Shown here in pieces: positions 18,878 through 28,551 of a stretch of DNA of 49,929 nt (the first letter of the stretch is position 1; the number at the start of each line of letters is the position of its first letter). This DNA comes from an uncultured Pelagibacteraceae bacterium. Its GTDB lineage: Bacteria; Pseudomonadota; Alphaproteobacteria; Pelagibacterales; Pelagibacteraceae. The notes beneath the pieces are model-generated. The model was not told where the DNA came from. It saw only the letters and a program-made list of their open reading frames with translations, and did no database searches. Position numbers and translations under genes: made by a program. The DNA lies in the NCBI GenBank assembly GCA_902519695.1, contig CABYKN010000004.1:1-49929 (forward strand), written 5' to 3'.

Positions 18878-19927
18878 TTAGTTTTGTAATTCTTTAAATA
18901 CTTTAAATGCTTGATTGATTTCTTTAACATCATGGACTCTTAGGATTTGAACTCCTTGTAAGTATGCTTGGATACAAGAGGATATGGTTCCACCAATTCT
19001 ATCTTTAGTATCATTCTCTTTTGAAATATCTTTAATAAATCTCTTTCTAGATAAACCCAACATTACAGGAAGGCCCAATGAATGAAAAATAGAAATATTC
19101 TTTATAAGGGTAATATTATGTTTCAAATTTTTTCCAAACCCAATACCTGGGTCTAATATTATATTATTATGTTTAATACCTATTTTTCTCAGATATTTTA
19201 ATTTTGTTTCAAAGAAGTCATAAATATCAAGCAGCACATTTTTATATGTTGGTTTAATTTGCATATTCTTTGGTGTTCCTTTCATATGATGAATTACAAA
19301 AGGTTTTTTTGTTTTTTTTAAAAAATTTATAGTTTTAGGATCATAACTTAGTCCAGATACATCATTAATAAGATCTATTTTTATTTTGGAAGCTTTCTTC
19401 ATCACAAAGCTTTTTCTAGTATCTAGTGAAATAAAACTTTTTTTATTTTTTAAAATTTTTAAAATAAATTTAATTCTATCCCATTCTTTCGCTGGGTGAA
19501 TATCACTTGCACCTGGCCTTGTAGATTCTCCACCAACATCAATTATTTTTGCACCATTTGATAATAACCTTCTCACACGTTTTTTTGCTAAATTTTTTTT
19601 ATTATATTTACCGCCGTCAGAAAAACTATCTGGAGTTAAATTAATTATACCCATTAAAATTGGTTTGTTGGATAAATTTAATTTTTTAAACTTTCTCTTT
19701 TTTTTTATATTTTTTAAATCTCTATTAACTTTATTTTTTAGTTTGATAGGAAGTTTACTAATATCATTAAGATTAATAATTTTAGTTTTTTTTCTGTGAA
19801 TGATTTCTATTTTATCAAAAGAAATAGAGTTAATTCCATTAAGAGGAATAGCATTTTTATTTTTGATATTTGTTTTAGAAGTCTTTCCATAATAAAAATT
19901 ACACGCTCGAGTGTAATATTTATTCAT
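18878..19927 (-). CDS. folP: Dihydropteroate synthase with N-terminal extension
   Basis: FolP condenses p-aminobenzoate with hydroxymethyl-dihydropterin diphosphate in folate synthesis. The catalytic TIM-barrel begins at about residue 88 with ILMGIINLTPDSFSDGG. DVGGESTRPGA, LINDVSGL, IHHMKGTP, ILDPGIGFGKN and the C-terminal RVHDV follow, all pterin- or sulfonamide-site segments. About 88 lysine-rich residues precede the barrel, longer than in E. coli FolP (about 280 residues in total). The extension has no motif I can name. The ATG at 19927 lies 6 nt after ftsH, so the extended start fits the operon layout. Confidence 0.93.
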   Translation of the reverse strand: MNKYYTRACNFYYGKTSKTNIKNKNAIPLNGINSISFDKIEIIHRKKTKIINLNDISKLPIKLKNKVNRDLKNIKKKRKFKKLNLSNKPILMGIINLTPDSFSDGGKYNKKNLAKKRVRRLLSNGAKIIDVGGESTRPGASDIHPAKEWDRIKFILKILKNKKSFISLDTRKSFVMKKASKIKIDLINDVSGLSYDPKTINFLKKTKKPFVIHHMKGTPKNMQIKPTYKNVLLDIYDFFETKLKYLRKIGIKHNNIILDPGIGFGKNLKHNITLIKNISIFHSLGLPVMLGLSRKRFIKDISKENDTKDRIGGTISSCIQAYLQGVQILRVHDVKEINQAFKVFKELQN

Positions 19928-19933
19928 TAGTGC

Positions 19934-21826
19934 TTAGTGCACTATCTTTGGTTTTAAACCCATTGAACCAAGTGCTGAGTTTTGATCATCTTCTTCAACT
20001 TTAAGATCTTCTTTGTTTTTTGGATATATATTTTTATTTATCAAATCCTCAATTTCTGCACCTGTTAAAGTTTCATAGGTAAGTAAAGCTTTAGCTAATT
20101 TGTGAAGATCATCAATCTTTTCTGTTAATACTTTTCTAGCCCTCTCGTAACCCATATCAACAAACTTTCGAATTTCGATATCAACTTTTCTAGCAGTTTC
20201 TTCTGACATATTTTGTTGTCTAGCCACTGATCTTCCTAAAAAGACTTCTTCTTCATTTTCTCCGTATGCAACTGGTCCCATTTCTTTGCTTAAACCAGCT
20301 CTCATAACCATTGCTCTTGCTCTTTTAGTTGCCTGTTCAATGTCACTGGATGCACCTGTTGTTACTTTATCATCTCCAAAAATTAATTCTTCAGCGACTC
20401 TACCTCCCATAGCAATAGCCATCTGAGCGTGAAGTTGCTCTCTAGTTTGTGAAACCTCATCTCTTTCAGGTAATTGCATTACCATACCCAAAGCTCTTCC
20501 TCTTGGTATAATTGTTGCTTTGTGTATTGGGTAAGCAGCTTTCTCATTTATTGTTACAATTGCATGTCCAGCTTCATGATAAGCAGTTAATTTTTTCTCT
20601 TCTTCAGACATTACCATCGATCTTCTTTCGGAACCCATCATCACTTTATCTTTCGCTTCCTCAAATTCTTGATATGTTACAATTCTTTTATTTTTTCTAG
20701 CAGCAAGTAATGCTGCTTCATTTACAAGATTTGCTAAATCTGCTCCTGAAAAACCTGGTGTGCCTCTTGCTACTGTTCTTAAATTTACATCAGGTGCCAT
20801 TGATATTTTTTTAGAATGCACTTTTAAAATTTTTTCTCTTCCAATTAGATCTGGATTTGAAACAACAACTTGTCTGTCAAATCTTCCTGGCCTTAAAAGA
20901 GCTGGGTCCAAGACATCAGGTCTATTAGTTGCAGCAATAATAATCACACCTTCGTTTGTGTCAAAACCATCCATTTCGACTAACAACTGATTAAGTGTCT
21001 GCTCTCTTTCATCGTTTCCACCACCAAGACCTGCTCCTCTACTTCTTCCAACAGCATCAATTTCATCTATAAAAATTATACATGGAGAATGTTTTTTTCC
21101 TTGTTCAAACATATCTCTAACTCTAGAAGCTCCTACACCAACAAACATTTCAACAAAGTCAGATCCAGAAATTGTGAAAAATGGAACACCCGCTTCACCA
21201 GCTATTGCTCTAGCTAATAATGTTTTTCCCGTTCCTGGAGGACCTACTAATAAACAACCTCTTGGAATTTTACCACCTAATCTACTAAATTTTCTTGGAT
21301 CTTTTAAAAACTCAACAACTTCTTCTACTTCTTCTTTTGCCTCCTCTACTCCAGCAACGTCATTAAAGGTTACTTTACCTTTCACTTCATTCATCATTTT
21401 AGCTTTTGATCGACCAAATCCCATGGCTCCACCTTTTCCACCTTGCATTTGTCTCATAAAAAAGATCCAAACAGCAATTAGCAAAAGCATTGGGAACCAT
21501 GAAAGAAGTATTCCTAATAATGAAGGCATTTTTTCCTCTAACGGACTAGCAGAAATGCTAACACCTTTGTCACTTAGCTTTTGGATTAAATTTGGGTCTT
21601 CAGGAGCATAGGTAGTAAATTGGTTCCCATTTGATAAAACGCCTTTGATATTTTTTCCTTGGATCTCTACTTTAACAACTCTTCCATTGTCTACTTCAGT
21701 TAAGAATTCTGAAAATATAATTTTATTTTTTGGAGAAATCGAACCTTGTGGATTTTTAAACATATTATATAACCCAATCGTTAAAATAACGATTATTCCC
21801 CACATAGCTAAGTTTTTAAAATTCAT
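19934..21826 (-). CDS. ftsH: ATP-dependent zinc metalloprotease FtsH
   Basis: FtsH is the membrane-anchored AAA+ protease that degrades misfolded membrane proteins and regulators such as RpoH and LpxC. The 630-residue protein has a first helix at about 7-22, a periplasmic loop to about 100, a second helix at about 104-124, Walker A GPPGTGKT (195-202), Walker [10 protein letters not shown], the SRH region [20 protein letters not shown], and the zinc site HEAGH (417-421). All are intact. It sits between tilS and folP, as in many alphaproteobacteria. rpoH, a classical FtsH substrate, is also in the window but about 6 kb away. Confidence 0.97.
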   Translation of the reverse strand: MNFKNLAMWGIIVILTIGLYNMFKNPQGSISPKNKIIFSEFLTEVDNGRVVKVEIQGKNIKGVLSNGNQFTTYAPEDPNLIQKLSDKGVSISASPLEEKMPSLLGILLSWFPMLLLIAVWIFFMRQMQGGKGGAMGFGRSKAKMMNEVKGKVTFNDVAGVEEAKEEVEEVVEFLKDPRKFSRLGGKIPRGCLLVGPPGTGKTLLARAIAGEAGVPFFTISGSDFVEMFVGVGASRVRDMFEQGKKHSPCIIFIDEIDAVGRSRGAGLGGGNDEREQTLNQLLVEMDGFDTNEGVIIIAATNRPDVLDPALLRPGRFDRQVVVSNPDLIGREKILKVHSKKISMAPDVNLRTVARGTPGFSGADLANLVNEAALLAARKNKRIVTYQEFEEAKDKVMMGSERRSMVMSEEEKKLTAYHEAGHAIVTINEKAAYPIHKATIIPRGRALGMVMQLPERDEVSQTREQLHAQMAIAMGGRVAEELIFGDDKVTTGASSDIEQATKRARAMVMRAGLSKEMGPVAYGENEEEVFLGRSVARQQNMSEETARKVDIEIRKFVDMGYERARKVLTEKIDDLHKLAKALLTYETLTGAEIEDLINKNIYPKNKEDLKVEEDDQNSALGSMGLKPKIVH

Positions 21827-21890
21827 AGATACTAAATTAAGAATTATTCATAAATTAACAAGTGTCATTTTGATCATTTAATAAAAAAAA

Positions 21891-22976
21891 TTATCGTTTT
21901 TCTTTGTAAATCATCACTGAATCACTTATTTTTTCAATAATGCATCCAGAGAGTGTCAATTTTACATTTTCGCTTGAAAACTTTAAAGAATCCAACAAAC
22001 CTATTGCTTTTTTGCCTCGTATGTAGTTTTTTTTATTACTTATAGATTGAATAACTTCTGTAAAGCTTCTTAACACAATTTCGTCTGGATTGTTGAAAAA
22101 AGATTTATTTAAGATCACTTTTTTTGGTCTATTAAAAATTTTTGAATTTTCGGAAATATTTTTTTCAACAAAGAATTGAATAACATGATCACTTTTTGAT
22201 AAGTTTTTTACAGTTAAAAAGAATTTTTCAAAATTTAGACCCTCATCATTTAGGTGTTTTAACATTTTTCTAACTCTAGTCCTCAAAAATTTATCATTAC
22301 TATTGCTCGGATCTTCAACAAAAAAGCTAAAAGTTTTTTTATTTACAATGCTTAATTCTTTTTTTGAGATATGTAAAAATGGTCTGATGATTTTTATACC
22401 ATTATATTGACTTGGATTTTTAAAAAAAGAAACTAGTCCTTTTAAACCTGAGCCTCTTAAAAATCTTATAAAAAAATTTTCAATCAAATCGTCTCTATGA
22501 TGACCTAATAAAACGTGACCTATTTTCTGTTTATTGCACTCTTTAAAAAATAAATCATATCTTAAATTTCTAGCGTGAGATTGAATATTCTTAACTATTT
22601 TAGTCCTTTTTTTTGAAAGAATTTTACAATCAATATCAAAATTTTTCTTAAGTATATTCTTTAATTTTTTTGCCTCATTTGTAGATTCTTTCCTCATTTT
22701 ATGATCTATTATGACTGGATAAAGTTTAGCCTTATTTTTTAATGAATAACACTTGGCAAAAAAAAGTAGGGATAGGCTGTCAGAACCACCTGAAACTCCG
22801 ACCATGATCTTCTTATTTTTATTATCTAAGTTTATAAGATTATTTGAAAAATCTTTATATAATCTTTGTATATGAGGATCCTTTAATTTTGTTAAATAAA
22901 AATTAAGAGTTTTCTTTGTTGCACTCAAACTTTTTCTCTTCATATTTAGCTTTTTGAAGAACTGATTGAGTGGCAT
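21891..22976 (-). CDS. tilS: tRNA(Ile)-lysidine synthase
   Basis: TilS adds lysine to C34 of tRNA-Ile(CAU), so that it reads AUA, a codon used heavily in this A/T-rich genome. The PP-loop ATPase motif SGGSDS is at 62-67, and LLGHHRDDLIENFFIRFLRGSGLKGL holds the conserved N-type ATPase segment. The C-terminal region is short. The 22976 start makes the gene overlap cpoB by 74 nt; Met12 (22943) or the TTG at residue 17 are more economical starts and lose no conserved sequence. The true start is therefore uncertain. Confidence 0.9.
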   Translation of the reverse strand: MPLNQFFKKLNMKRKSLSATKKTLNFYLTKLKDPHIQRLYKDFSNNLINLDNKNKKIMVGVSGGSDSLSLLFFAKCYSLKNKAKLYPVIIDHKMRKESTNEAKKLKNILKKNFDIDCKILSKKRTKIVKNIQSHARNLRYDLFFKECNKQKIGHVLLGHHRDDLIENFFIRFLRGSGLKGLVSFFKNPSQYNGIKIIRPFLHISKKELSIVNKKTFSFFVEDPSNSNDKFLRTRVRKMLKHLNDEGLNFEKFFLTVKNLSKSDHVIQFFVEKNISENSKIFNRPKKVILNKSFFNNPDEIVLRSFTEVIQSISNKKNYIRGKKAIGLLDSLKFSSENVKLTLSGCIIEKISDSVMIYKEKR

Positions 22977-23907
22977 TTGGATACTGCTTTTTTACACCAG
23001 CAATCATTAAGCAACCCTGATCTTTCTCCCCTATTTGAACTAAAGATACTCCAAGCTTCAAAAGGTTAATAGGCGCTTTTTCACTCTTGGGATATTTTTG
23101 GTAACCTTCTAAATAAGCAGATGCAGCATCTGTGTAGAGCTGTCTAATTCTAAAAGTTTCTGCATACCAATATTGTGCATTTCCAGAAAGATCATTTTCA
23201 GGGTTGGTATCCACAAATTCTCTAAAAGCTCTCTCTGCCATATTATAATCTCCTACCTTCAAGAAACTAGTTGCAAATTCATATTGCTCCAAGGGAGATG
23301 CGTCAGGTAAAATTTTTTCTTCATTAATAAAATTTTCTGTTAAAATGGTCTTCGTTGTTTCAACAGATTGTATTGATTGCTTCTCATTTGTATCTGTCAT
23401 ATCTTTATATGAAATCGTCCCTAAATCTTGAGGCTGAGATGTGCCTGGCATAATTTTTTTGCTAGCTAGGTCTTTCACTGAATTTTCATTTGTGGTCAAA
23501 TTCTGTTGATTGTTTTCGCTCTTTTGTAAAACGCTAGAATTATTCTCTAAATCCTGAAATCTTAATTGATTATCTGCTTGTGTCTTTGATAATCTTGATG
23601 ATAATTTATCAATTTTAAAATTAATTTCTTCATATTTGTTAGTTAGGTTTTGAAATTGCTTTTCAATTTCAGATAACTTCAATAAATGTCTTGTCAAAAC
23701 ATCTTCGGTTTCTTTATCTGTTAAAGAAGTTTCTCCTGCTGATTTTTTTTGAAATGACTCTGAGTAAACTGCTCTCTCTAATGTTCTAAGATCTTTCTGA
23801 ATAATTTCCAAGACTTCTCTCATATTCAGCTCTTCAGAATATGCATTAAATGACACAAAAAGAAAAGAGATTACGTAAGTAAAAATTCTATTGTACATTT
23901 TAAACAT
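22903..23907 (-). CDS. cpoB: Tol-Pal-associated periplasmic protein CpoB (YbgF)
   Basis: CpoB is a periplasmic protein that links Tol-Pal function to septal peptidoglycan synthesis. The 334-residue protein has a signal peptide (about 1-24, ending NAYS), a coiled-coil region at about 75-120 that probably trimerises, a Ser/Thr/Gln-rich linker, and TPR repeats in the last 130 residues (EQYEFATSFLKVGDYNMAERAFREF, then NAQYWYAETFRIRQLYTDAASAYLEGYQKYP). It follows pal, but a strong terminator and a TATAAT box lie between them, so it may be expressed apart from tol-pal. Met4 (23898) is an alternative start. Confidence 0.9.
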   Translation of the reverse strand: MFKMYNRIFTYVISFLFVSFNAYSEELNMREVLEIIQKDLRTLERAVYSESFQKKSAGETSLTDKETEDVLTRHLLKLSEIEKQFQNLTNKYEEINFKIDKLSSRLSKTQADNQLRFQDLENNSSVLQKSENNQQNLTTNENSVKDLASKKIMPGTSQPQDLGTISYKDMTDTNEKQSIQSVETTKTILTENFINEEKILPDASPLEQYEFATSFLKVGDYNMAERAFREFVDTNPENDLSGNAQYWYAETFRIRQLYTDAASAYLEGYQKYPKSEKAPINLLKLGVSLVQIGEKDQGCLMIAGVKKQYPNATQSVLQKAKYEEKKFECNKENS

Positions 23908-23921
23908 TGATTTATTTTTTA

Positions 23922-23927
23922 ATTATA
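23922..23927 (-). promoter_or_regulatory. Possible -10 box for cpoB-tilS-ftsH
   Basis: A perfect TATAAT on the minus strand (23927-23922) sits 15 nt upstream of the cpoB ATG and just past the T-tract of the pal terminator. No good -35 is present at 16 to 18 bp, where the sequence is part of the terminator stem. It may be a weak or activator-dependent promoter. Confidence 0.35.
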
Positions 23928-23935
23928 ATGATGGC

Positions 23936-23979
23936 AAAAAAAAGACCCTAAAATTATTATTAATAATTGTAGGGTCTTT
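23936..23979 (-). terminator. Rho-independent terminator after pal
   Basis: On the minus strand the arm AAAGACCCTA (23979-23970) pairs perfectly with TAGGGTCTTT (23950-23941). A further 7-bp A/T stem inside the loop makes a 17-bp hairpin with one mismatch and a 3-nt loop. Eight T residues on the coding strand follow the core (23943-23936). It starts 19 nt after the pal stop. This is the clearest terminator in the window. Confidence 0.88.
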
Positions 23980-23997
23980 AAAATATTTCAAATAGAT

Positions 23998-24486
23998 TTA
24001 ATTAGCTTTTACAGTAACAGATCTTCTATTTTTTGACCAAGAAAGTGGGTTAGATCCTGAATCAACTGGTCTCTCTTTTCCATAACTTATTACTGAAATT
24101 CGGTCAGCAGATATTCCATATGTAATTAGGTAATCTTTAGCGGCGTTTGCTCTTCTCTCACCTAATGCTAAGTTATATTCTCTTGTGCCTCTTTCATCGG
24201 CATGGCCTTCAACTACAACATTGATATTAGAATTTTCTCTTAACCAATTAGCCTGTTTTCTTAAAGTGTCTCTTGATTTTGTTGTTAAAATAGATTCATT
24301 TGTCGCAAAAAATACTCTATCTGGAACACCGTCAGCTAAATATTTAACAGTATCAGTGCCTGTATAAACATCACCTTGCATTTGACCTTCAACTTTTGTC
24401 GTTGTTGTTTTTGTTGCACAAGCTGATACGATTAAACTCAATAATATAACTAGAAAAGTATTTCTAAACGATTTGCTAAAATTCAT
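23998..24486 (-). CDS. pal: Peptidoglycan-associated lipoprotein Pal
   Basis: Pal tethers the outer membrane to peptidoglycan and partners TolB. The 162-residue precursor has a lipoprotein signal with lipobox VSAC (Cys23). An OmpA-like domain from about residue 55 carries FFATNES, the peptidoglycan-binding motif VEGHADERGTREYNLALGERRA, and NRRSVTV at the end. The strong AAGGAG Shine-Dalgarno sequence lies 5 nt from the chosen ATG. An out-of-frame ATG 4 nt upstream opens only a four-codon frame and is ignored. tolB lies 99 nt upstream, enough for a separate promoter. Confidence 0.96.
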   Translation of the reverse strand: MNFSKSFRNTFLVILLSLIVSACATKTTTTKVEGQMQGDVYTGTDTVKYLADGVPDRVFFATNESILTTKSRDTLRKQANWLRENSNINVVVEGHADERGTREYNLALGERRANAAKDYLITYGISADRISVISYGKERPVDSGSNPLSWSKNRRSVTVKAN

Positions 24487-24524
24487 TCATGCTCCTTAAT
24501 AATTTATTAGAACTTTTTCACAAC

Positions 24525-24553
24525 TAATTAAATGTTTCAAGCATAAAAATCAA
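24525..24553 (-). promoter_or_regulatory. Predicted promoter upstream of pal
   Basis: In the 99-bp tolB-pal spacer, the minus strand has a -35 TTGATT (24553-24548) and a -10 TAATTA (24530-24525) with the ideal 17-bp spacing. It would allow extra Pal expression beyond read-through from tolB. Both boxes match consensus only in part. Confidence 0.35.
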
Positions 24554-24585
24554 CTTAATTTATATTAAAAGTCTATAAAAAAGCC

Positions 24586-25932
24586 CTAATTACTTAATAA
24601 AGACGACCAGGATGGGTCAGAGGCGTCAGTCTCTGTTTGTACCTGCCTTTCATTATATCCGGTAAGATCTATAGACCAAAGTTTTGCGCTAAATCCCTCT
24701 CCTTTATCATTAGATTTAGTCTCTCTATAGAAAATCAATACCCTTCCATTAGGAGACCAAGAAGGAGCCTCTTGATAGTAATTTTCAGTTAACAATCTTT
24801 CTCCCGAACCATCTATTCGCATAACACCAATATAAAATTTACCCTTATGTAATTTTGTAAATGCAATTAAATCACCTCTCGGAGACCAAACAGGTGTCCC
24901 ATACAAACCCTTGCCGAATGAAATTCTTTTTACATTTGAACCATCTGATTTCATTACATAAATTTGTTGAAATCCACTCCTGTCAGAATTAAAAGTTATA
25001 TACTTACTATCAGGCGAGTAAGATGGTGATGTATCAATTGACGGATGATTTGTTATCCTCTCGACAATTCTATTTTCTAAATCCATAGTATAAATATCTG
25101 AGTTACCATCTTTGGCAAAACTCATAATAATTTTCTTTCCATCAGGTGAAAATCTTGGGGCGAATGTCATTCCTGGAAAATCACCAACCACTTCCTGCGT
25201 GCCAGTTTCAATATCTAATAGATAGACTCTTGGAAGATTTTTAAAATATGATAGGTACGTTACCATTTGACTTGTTGGATTAAATCTAGGAGTTAAAACT
25301 AATTCATTTCCTAAAGTTAAATATTTTGTATTAAAACCATCTTGATCCATTATAGCTAATTTTTTAACTCTCGCTGTTTTTGGTCCCTCCTCAGAAACAT
25401 AAATAACTCGAGTATCAAAGTATCCTTTTTCTCCGGTTAACCTCTCATAAACTTTATCTGAAATTATATGACCTACTCTCCTCCAATTACTTGGAACTGT
25501 CGTAAATGCTAAAGCCATCATTTCTCTTCCTGCTAAAATGTCCCAAAGTCTAAATTCAACTTTTAATTTCTTGTTTTCAATTGTTACTTTTCCAGTAATT
25601 AATGCTTGTGCTTTAATGAGTGCCCAATCCTCAAATCTTGGTTTTAAATGGGCTATATCTGGCTTTTGCAAAAATGCATCTTTGCTAAGTGGATTGAATA
25701 GACCTGAGGTTTTTAGGTTGTTTTCTACAACAGAAGAAATCTCAGAACCAATATTTTCAATTTTAAGTTCACTAATAGAATTTTTATTTGAAATTTCATC
25801 TTGAAAAAGTGGTGAAACAGCTATCGGTAGAGGATCCAAATTACCTCTAGTAATATCAATTTCTATTAAGGAATTAGCTTTGGTTATTGAAAAAAAAATT
25901 ACAAAAAGAGTTAAATTAAATATTTTAATCAT
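24586..25932 (-). CDS. tolB: Tol-Pal system beta-propeller protein TolB
   Basis: TolB is the periplasmic hub that binds Pal and is displaced by TolA. The 448-residue precursor has a signal peptide (about 1-21), an N-terminal D1/D2 domain to about residue 170, and a C-terminal six-bladed propeller with repeated [32 protein letters not shown] and [13 protein letters not shown] blades. The ATG shares its first base with the tolA stop (TAATG), which implies translational coupling. It is intact and of normal length. Confidence 0.97.
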   Translation of the reverse strand: MIKIFNLTLFVIFFSITKANSLIEIDITRGNLDPLPIAVSPLFQDEISNKNSISELKIENIGSEISSVVENNLKTSGLFNPLSKDAFLQKPDIAHLKPRFEDWALIKAQALITGKVTIENKKLKVEFRLWDILAGREMMALAFTTVPSNWRRVGHIISDKVYERLTGEKGYFDTRVIYVSEEGPKTARVKKLAIMDQDGFNTKYLTLGNELVLTPRFNPTSQMVTYLSYFKNLPRVYLLDIETGTQEVVGDFPGMTFAPRFSPDGKKIIMSFAKDGNSDIYTMDLENRIVERITNHPSIDTSPSYSPDSKYITFNSDRSGFQQIYVMKSDGSNVKRISFGKGLYGTPVWSPRGDLIAFTKLHKGKFYIGVMRIDGSGERLLTENYYQEAPSWSPNGRVLIFYRETKSNDKGEGFSAKLWSIDLTGYNERQVQTETDASDPSWSSLLSN

Positions 25933-26900
25933 TATCCCCCAAGCATATCACGAGCATCGAAATTTAAAATCATATTTTTCCATCTTTCATATCCACTGGT
26001 TGGAACTTTCAAAGGATTACAAAGCTGAATAGCTCTCCTTACACTATCTGCTAAAGTTCTGAATTTTTCTTTACCAGGTGTATTCATTTTTACATGATCA
26101 AGCATTTCAAGTTTTTCAATTGTGCCGTCAGGTTTCAATTGTAGCTTAACTCTCACTAATAAATCCTCACTGAAAGGTAACCCAATCGGGACGCTCCAAC
26201 ATGTAAATATTTGGGCTTTTAACGCATCCTCCTCGCTTAAAGTTAATTTTGAGTAGTCCATAGTCTCGTCATTAGATTGTGAAATTTTATCTTGTTCTTT
26301 TTTTGTTTCTGCTAAATTTTCTTTTTTTTTATCAATTAAAGCAGCAATTTCATTCAAATCTAATTTTTCTTTTTTTTCAAATTCTGAGACTTGTTTAACT
26401 TTTTTTTCATCTAAAATAGGTTTTTTAGTTTCAACTATTTTTTTTATGTTCTCGTCATTAATTTCTTTTGACGGTTTTTGTTTTTTTTCTTCTTTAGGTT
26501 GAATTTTTTGTTTCTCTTTTTCTGGCAAAGGTACTGCATTTAACTTATCTTTATTTAATTTTTCTTTTTTATTTTCACTGGTTGGGGTTTTTTTTGATGC
26601 AACTTTTGAAATTTCATTTTTTTTCTTATCCGTCTGAATTTCTTTTTTTTTATCTTTCTTCACTTTTTTAGGAGGCGCCTGCTCAGACAAAAGTTTTTCA
26701 CTCTCTTTTTTTGCCTTCTCAATTATTTTAGACGCTTTTGGTGCGTAAGGAATGTTAGTTTTTTCTGCTATTTGTATTAATTCAACTGATATTAGAGGCG
26801 GTATATCTATAGGTTTTTTTGCAACAAAAGGTAGCGCTAAAATACTCATCATTACAACTCCAACATGGAAGCCCGATGAGATAATGAGACCTCGGTACAT
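25932..26900 (-). CDS. tolA: Tol-Pal system inner-membrane protein TolA
   Basis: TolA transduces the proton-motive force from TolQR to the outer membrane. The 322-residue protein has one N-terminal transmembrane helix (about 8-26), a long Lys/Glu-rich helical domain (about 55-220), and a compact C-terminal domain ending with [35 protein letters not shown] holds the usual C-terminal TolA/TonB-like core. Low complexity in the middle makes similarity there uninformative. It lies 5 nt after tolR and is coupled to tolB. Confidence 0.9.
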   Translation of the reverse strand: MYRGLIISSGFHVGVVMMSILALPFVAKKPIDIPPLISVELIQIAEKTNIPYAPKASKIIEKAKKESEKLLSEQAPPKKVKKDKKKEIQTDKKKNEISKVASKKTPTSENKKEKLNKDKLNAVPLPEKEKQKIQPKEEKKQKPSKEINDENIKKIVETKKPILDEKKVKQVSEFEKKEKLDLNEIAALIDKKKENLAETKKEQDKISQSNDETMDYSKLTLSEEDALKAQIFTCWSVPIGLPFSEDLLVRVKLQLKPDGTIEKLEMLDHVKMNTPGKEKFRTLADSVRRAIQLCNPLKVPTSGYERWKNMILNFDARDMLGG

Positions 26901-26905
26901 AATCT

Positions 26906-27322
26906 TTATCTCTCTTTATTTGGTTCCGATATCAAGGCAACTTTTGTAAAGCCTGATCCTGAAAGCATTCCCATAATTTCAAGAACCCTTCCATAGTTGA
27001 TAGCTTTGTCACCCCTAACATATATTCTTGTATCGGTTCTATTATTTGACACTGCTAATATTTTGACAATTAAATTGTTAAATTCAACTTTTGTTTCCTG
27101 AATAAAAATTTCACCTTTGGAATTAATTGTTAAAGTTAATGGTTCATTTTCTTCTGGAAGTGTATCAGCAGAAGTTTCGGGCAAATCTACCTGGACTCCA
27201 ACAGTAAGTAATGGTGCTGTTACCATAAATATAATTAGCAAAACCAACATAACATCCACAAAAGGAGTTACATTAATTTCACTCATTGGATCATTTCTTG
27301 AATTTTTTACCTTAAATGCCAT
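26906..27322 (-). CDS. tolR: Tol-Pal system protein TolR (ExbD family)
   Basis: TolR forms the proton channel with TolQ. The 138-residue protein shows the start NDPMSEINVTPFVDVMLVLLIIFMVTAPL, in which the Asp of FVDVMLVLLIIF in the single transmembrane helix is the conserved protonatable residue of the family. A periplasmic domain ends in GFTKVALISEP. The ATG directly follows the tolQ stop and tolA begins 5 nt later. Gene order and length separate it from a stand-alone ExbD. Confidence 0.96.
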   Translation of the reverse strand: MAFKVKNSRNDPMSEINVTPFVDVMLVLLIIFMVTAPLLTVGVQVDLPETSADTLPEENEPLTLTINSKGEIFIQETKVEFNNLIVKILAVSNNRTDTRIYVRGDKAINYGRVLEIMGMLSGSGFTKVALISEPNKER

Positions 27323-27997
27323 TTAGATTATCGATAAAAATCTTTTTGAAAAATTTTCTAATTTTTGGGCGTATTTTCTAGAGTCTGAATTAAATTTATT
27401 ATATGCAATTACTGCAGGTATTGCAGCAAGTAATCCAAGCGCAGTTGCGAATAAAGCTTCTGCGATACCTGGAGCAACTATTGCTAGACTTGTATTTCTT
27501 GAAATTGCAATTGATTGAAATGAATTCATAATTCCCCATACAGTTCCAAACAATCCTATAAATGGAGCTGTCGATCCAACAGTTGCCAAAAAACTATTAT
27601 ACTTTTCAACTGCCACCATTTGTTTTTCAATATTTACATCTAAAACACTAGATAGTCTCTCAGATAAATTTGATTTTGATCTAGTTTTCATAACTGTTTG
27701 CATAGAACTTTTAAATAATTTTGCCATAGGGTCCTCAATGTTTGAAGGCAGGCTGTTATAAAATGTTTCAGCAGACTTTGACTTCCAGAATTTCTCTTCA
27801 AATTCCTCTGAACTTTTATTAATTTTTCTAAACATTCTTATTTTTTCAAATATTATTGCCCATGAATAAATAGAACTTAGAATTAATATTATGATTACTG
27901 ACTTAACAATTATATCCGCGCGTAAAAATAAACTAATTAAAGAAAAATCTGTGTTACTTGCTAAACCTAAGCTTTGTGTTGCAATATCTGCTTCCAT
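27323..27997 (-). CDS. tolQ: Tol-Pal system protein TolQ (MotA/TolQ/ExbB proton channel)
   Basis: TolQ is the inner-membrane proton-channel subunit of Tol-Pal, needed for outer-membrane constriction at division. The 224-residue protein has an N-terminal helix (about 26-48), a cytoplasmic loop, and two C-terminal helices with the family block VGSTAPFIGLFGTVWGIMNSF and EALFATALGLLAAIPAVIAYN. It heads tolQRAB. The ruvC stop is 56 bp upstream; ruvA, ruvB and ybgC, which often lie between ruvC and tolQ, are absent here. Confidence 0.96.
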   Translation of the reverse strand: MEADIATQSLGLASNTDFSLISLFLRADIIVKSVIIILILSSIYSWAIIFEKIRMFRKINKSSEEFEEKFWKSKSAETFYNSLPSNIEDPMAKLFKSSMQTVMKTRSKSNLSERLSSVLDVNIEKQMVAVEKYNSFLATVGSTAPFIGLFGTVWGIMNSFQSIAISRNTSLAIVAPGIAEALFATALGLLAAIPAVIAYNKFNSDSRKYAQKLENFSKRFLSII

Positions 27998-28053
27998 TCA
28001 ATCGTTTCCCATTAAAATATGTCATTAATTTGACTTCAAAAAACTCTAATAGT

Positions 28054-28551
28054 CTAGTTATTGTTGTTTTCCCTTGTATTTTCAAAATATTGAGCAATTA
28101 AAATAGCATCTGCTTTATTATTATCTTTCTTTCTTGATAACTTATTAGAAATTCTAGGAAACATCTCTATTACTTTAGTTCTGCTTGCATCTTTTTCAGA
28201 ATTAATCAAATTAAAATGTTTTTTCCATTTTGCTGGTCTAACATAAAAAATTGGAAGCTCCATTGCAGAACATATGCCTTTAATAACTCCAAATGATTGT
28301 CCGAAATTAAACATACTTGTTACACCTTGTCCTGGCATAGCAGATACTTGTTCAACTATTACGCTCATTTTATCATTTATAAATCTATTTTTTATTAGCA
28401 TAATTTCATTATAAATTTGCCTACCATTAACTTGTTTTTTATTTTTTTTTCCTTCAGCCATTGTAGGCATATCGATTACATCAATAACTTTTCCATCAGA
28501 AAAAAAACAAATGGCACCTGCTATTCCTGGATCAATTCCAACAATTATCAT
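28054..28551 (-). CDS. ruvC: Holliday junction resolvase RuvC
   Basis: RuvC cuts Holliday junctions during recombinational repair. The 165-residue protein opens with IIVGIDPGIAG (Asp7 is the first catalytic acid). The conserved glutamate in IVEQVSAMPGQGV and the C-terminal KADAILIAQY complete the acidic site. The ATG abuts the yebC stop, the usual yebC-ruvC pairing. The RuvAB partners are not in the window. Confidence 0.92.
   Translation of the reverse strand: MIIVGIDPGIAGAICFFSDGKVIDVIDMPTMAEGKKNKKQVNGRQIYNEIMLIKNRFINDKMSVIVEQVSAMPGQGVTSMFNFGQSFGVIKGICSAMELPIFYVRPAKWKKHFNLINSEKDASRTKVIEMFPRISNKLSRKKDNNKADAILIAQYFENTRENNNN

Noticed and set aside
21174-21611. 145-codon open frame antisense to ftsH.
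   Set aside because: Its residues follow from the strongly conserved ftsH codons on the other strand; it has no own ribosome-binding site and resembles no family.
24487-24490. Upstream ATG just before the pal start.
   Set aside because: It opens a four-codon frame out of phase, and the AAGGAG is only 1 nt away from it but well placed for the next ATG.
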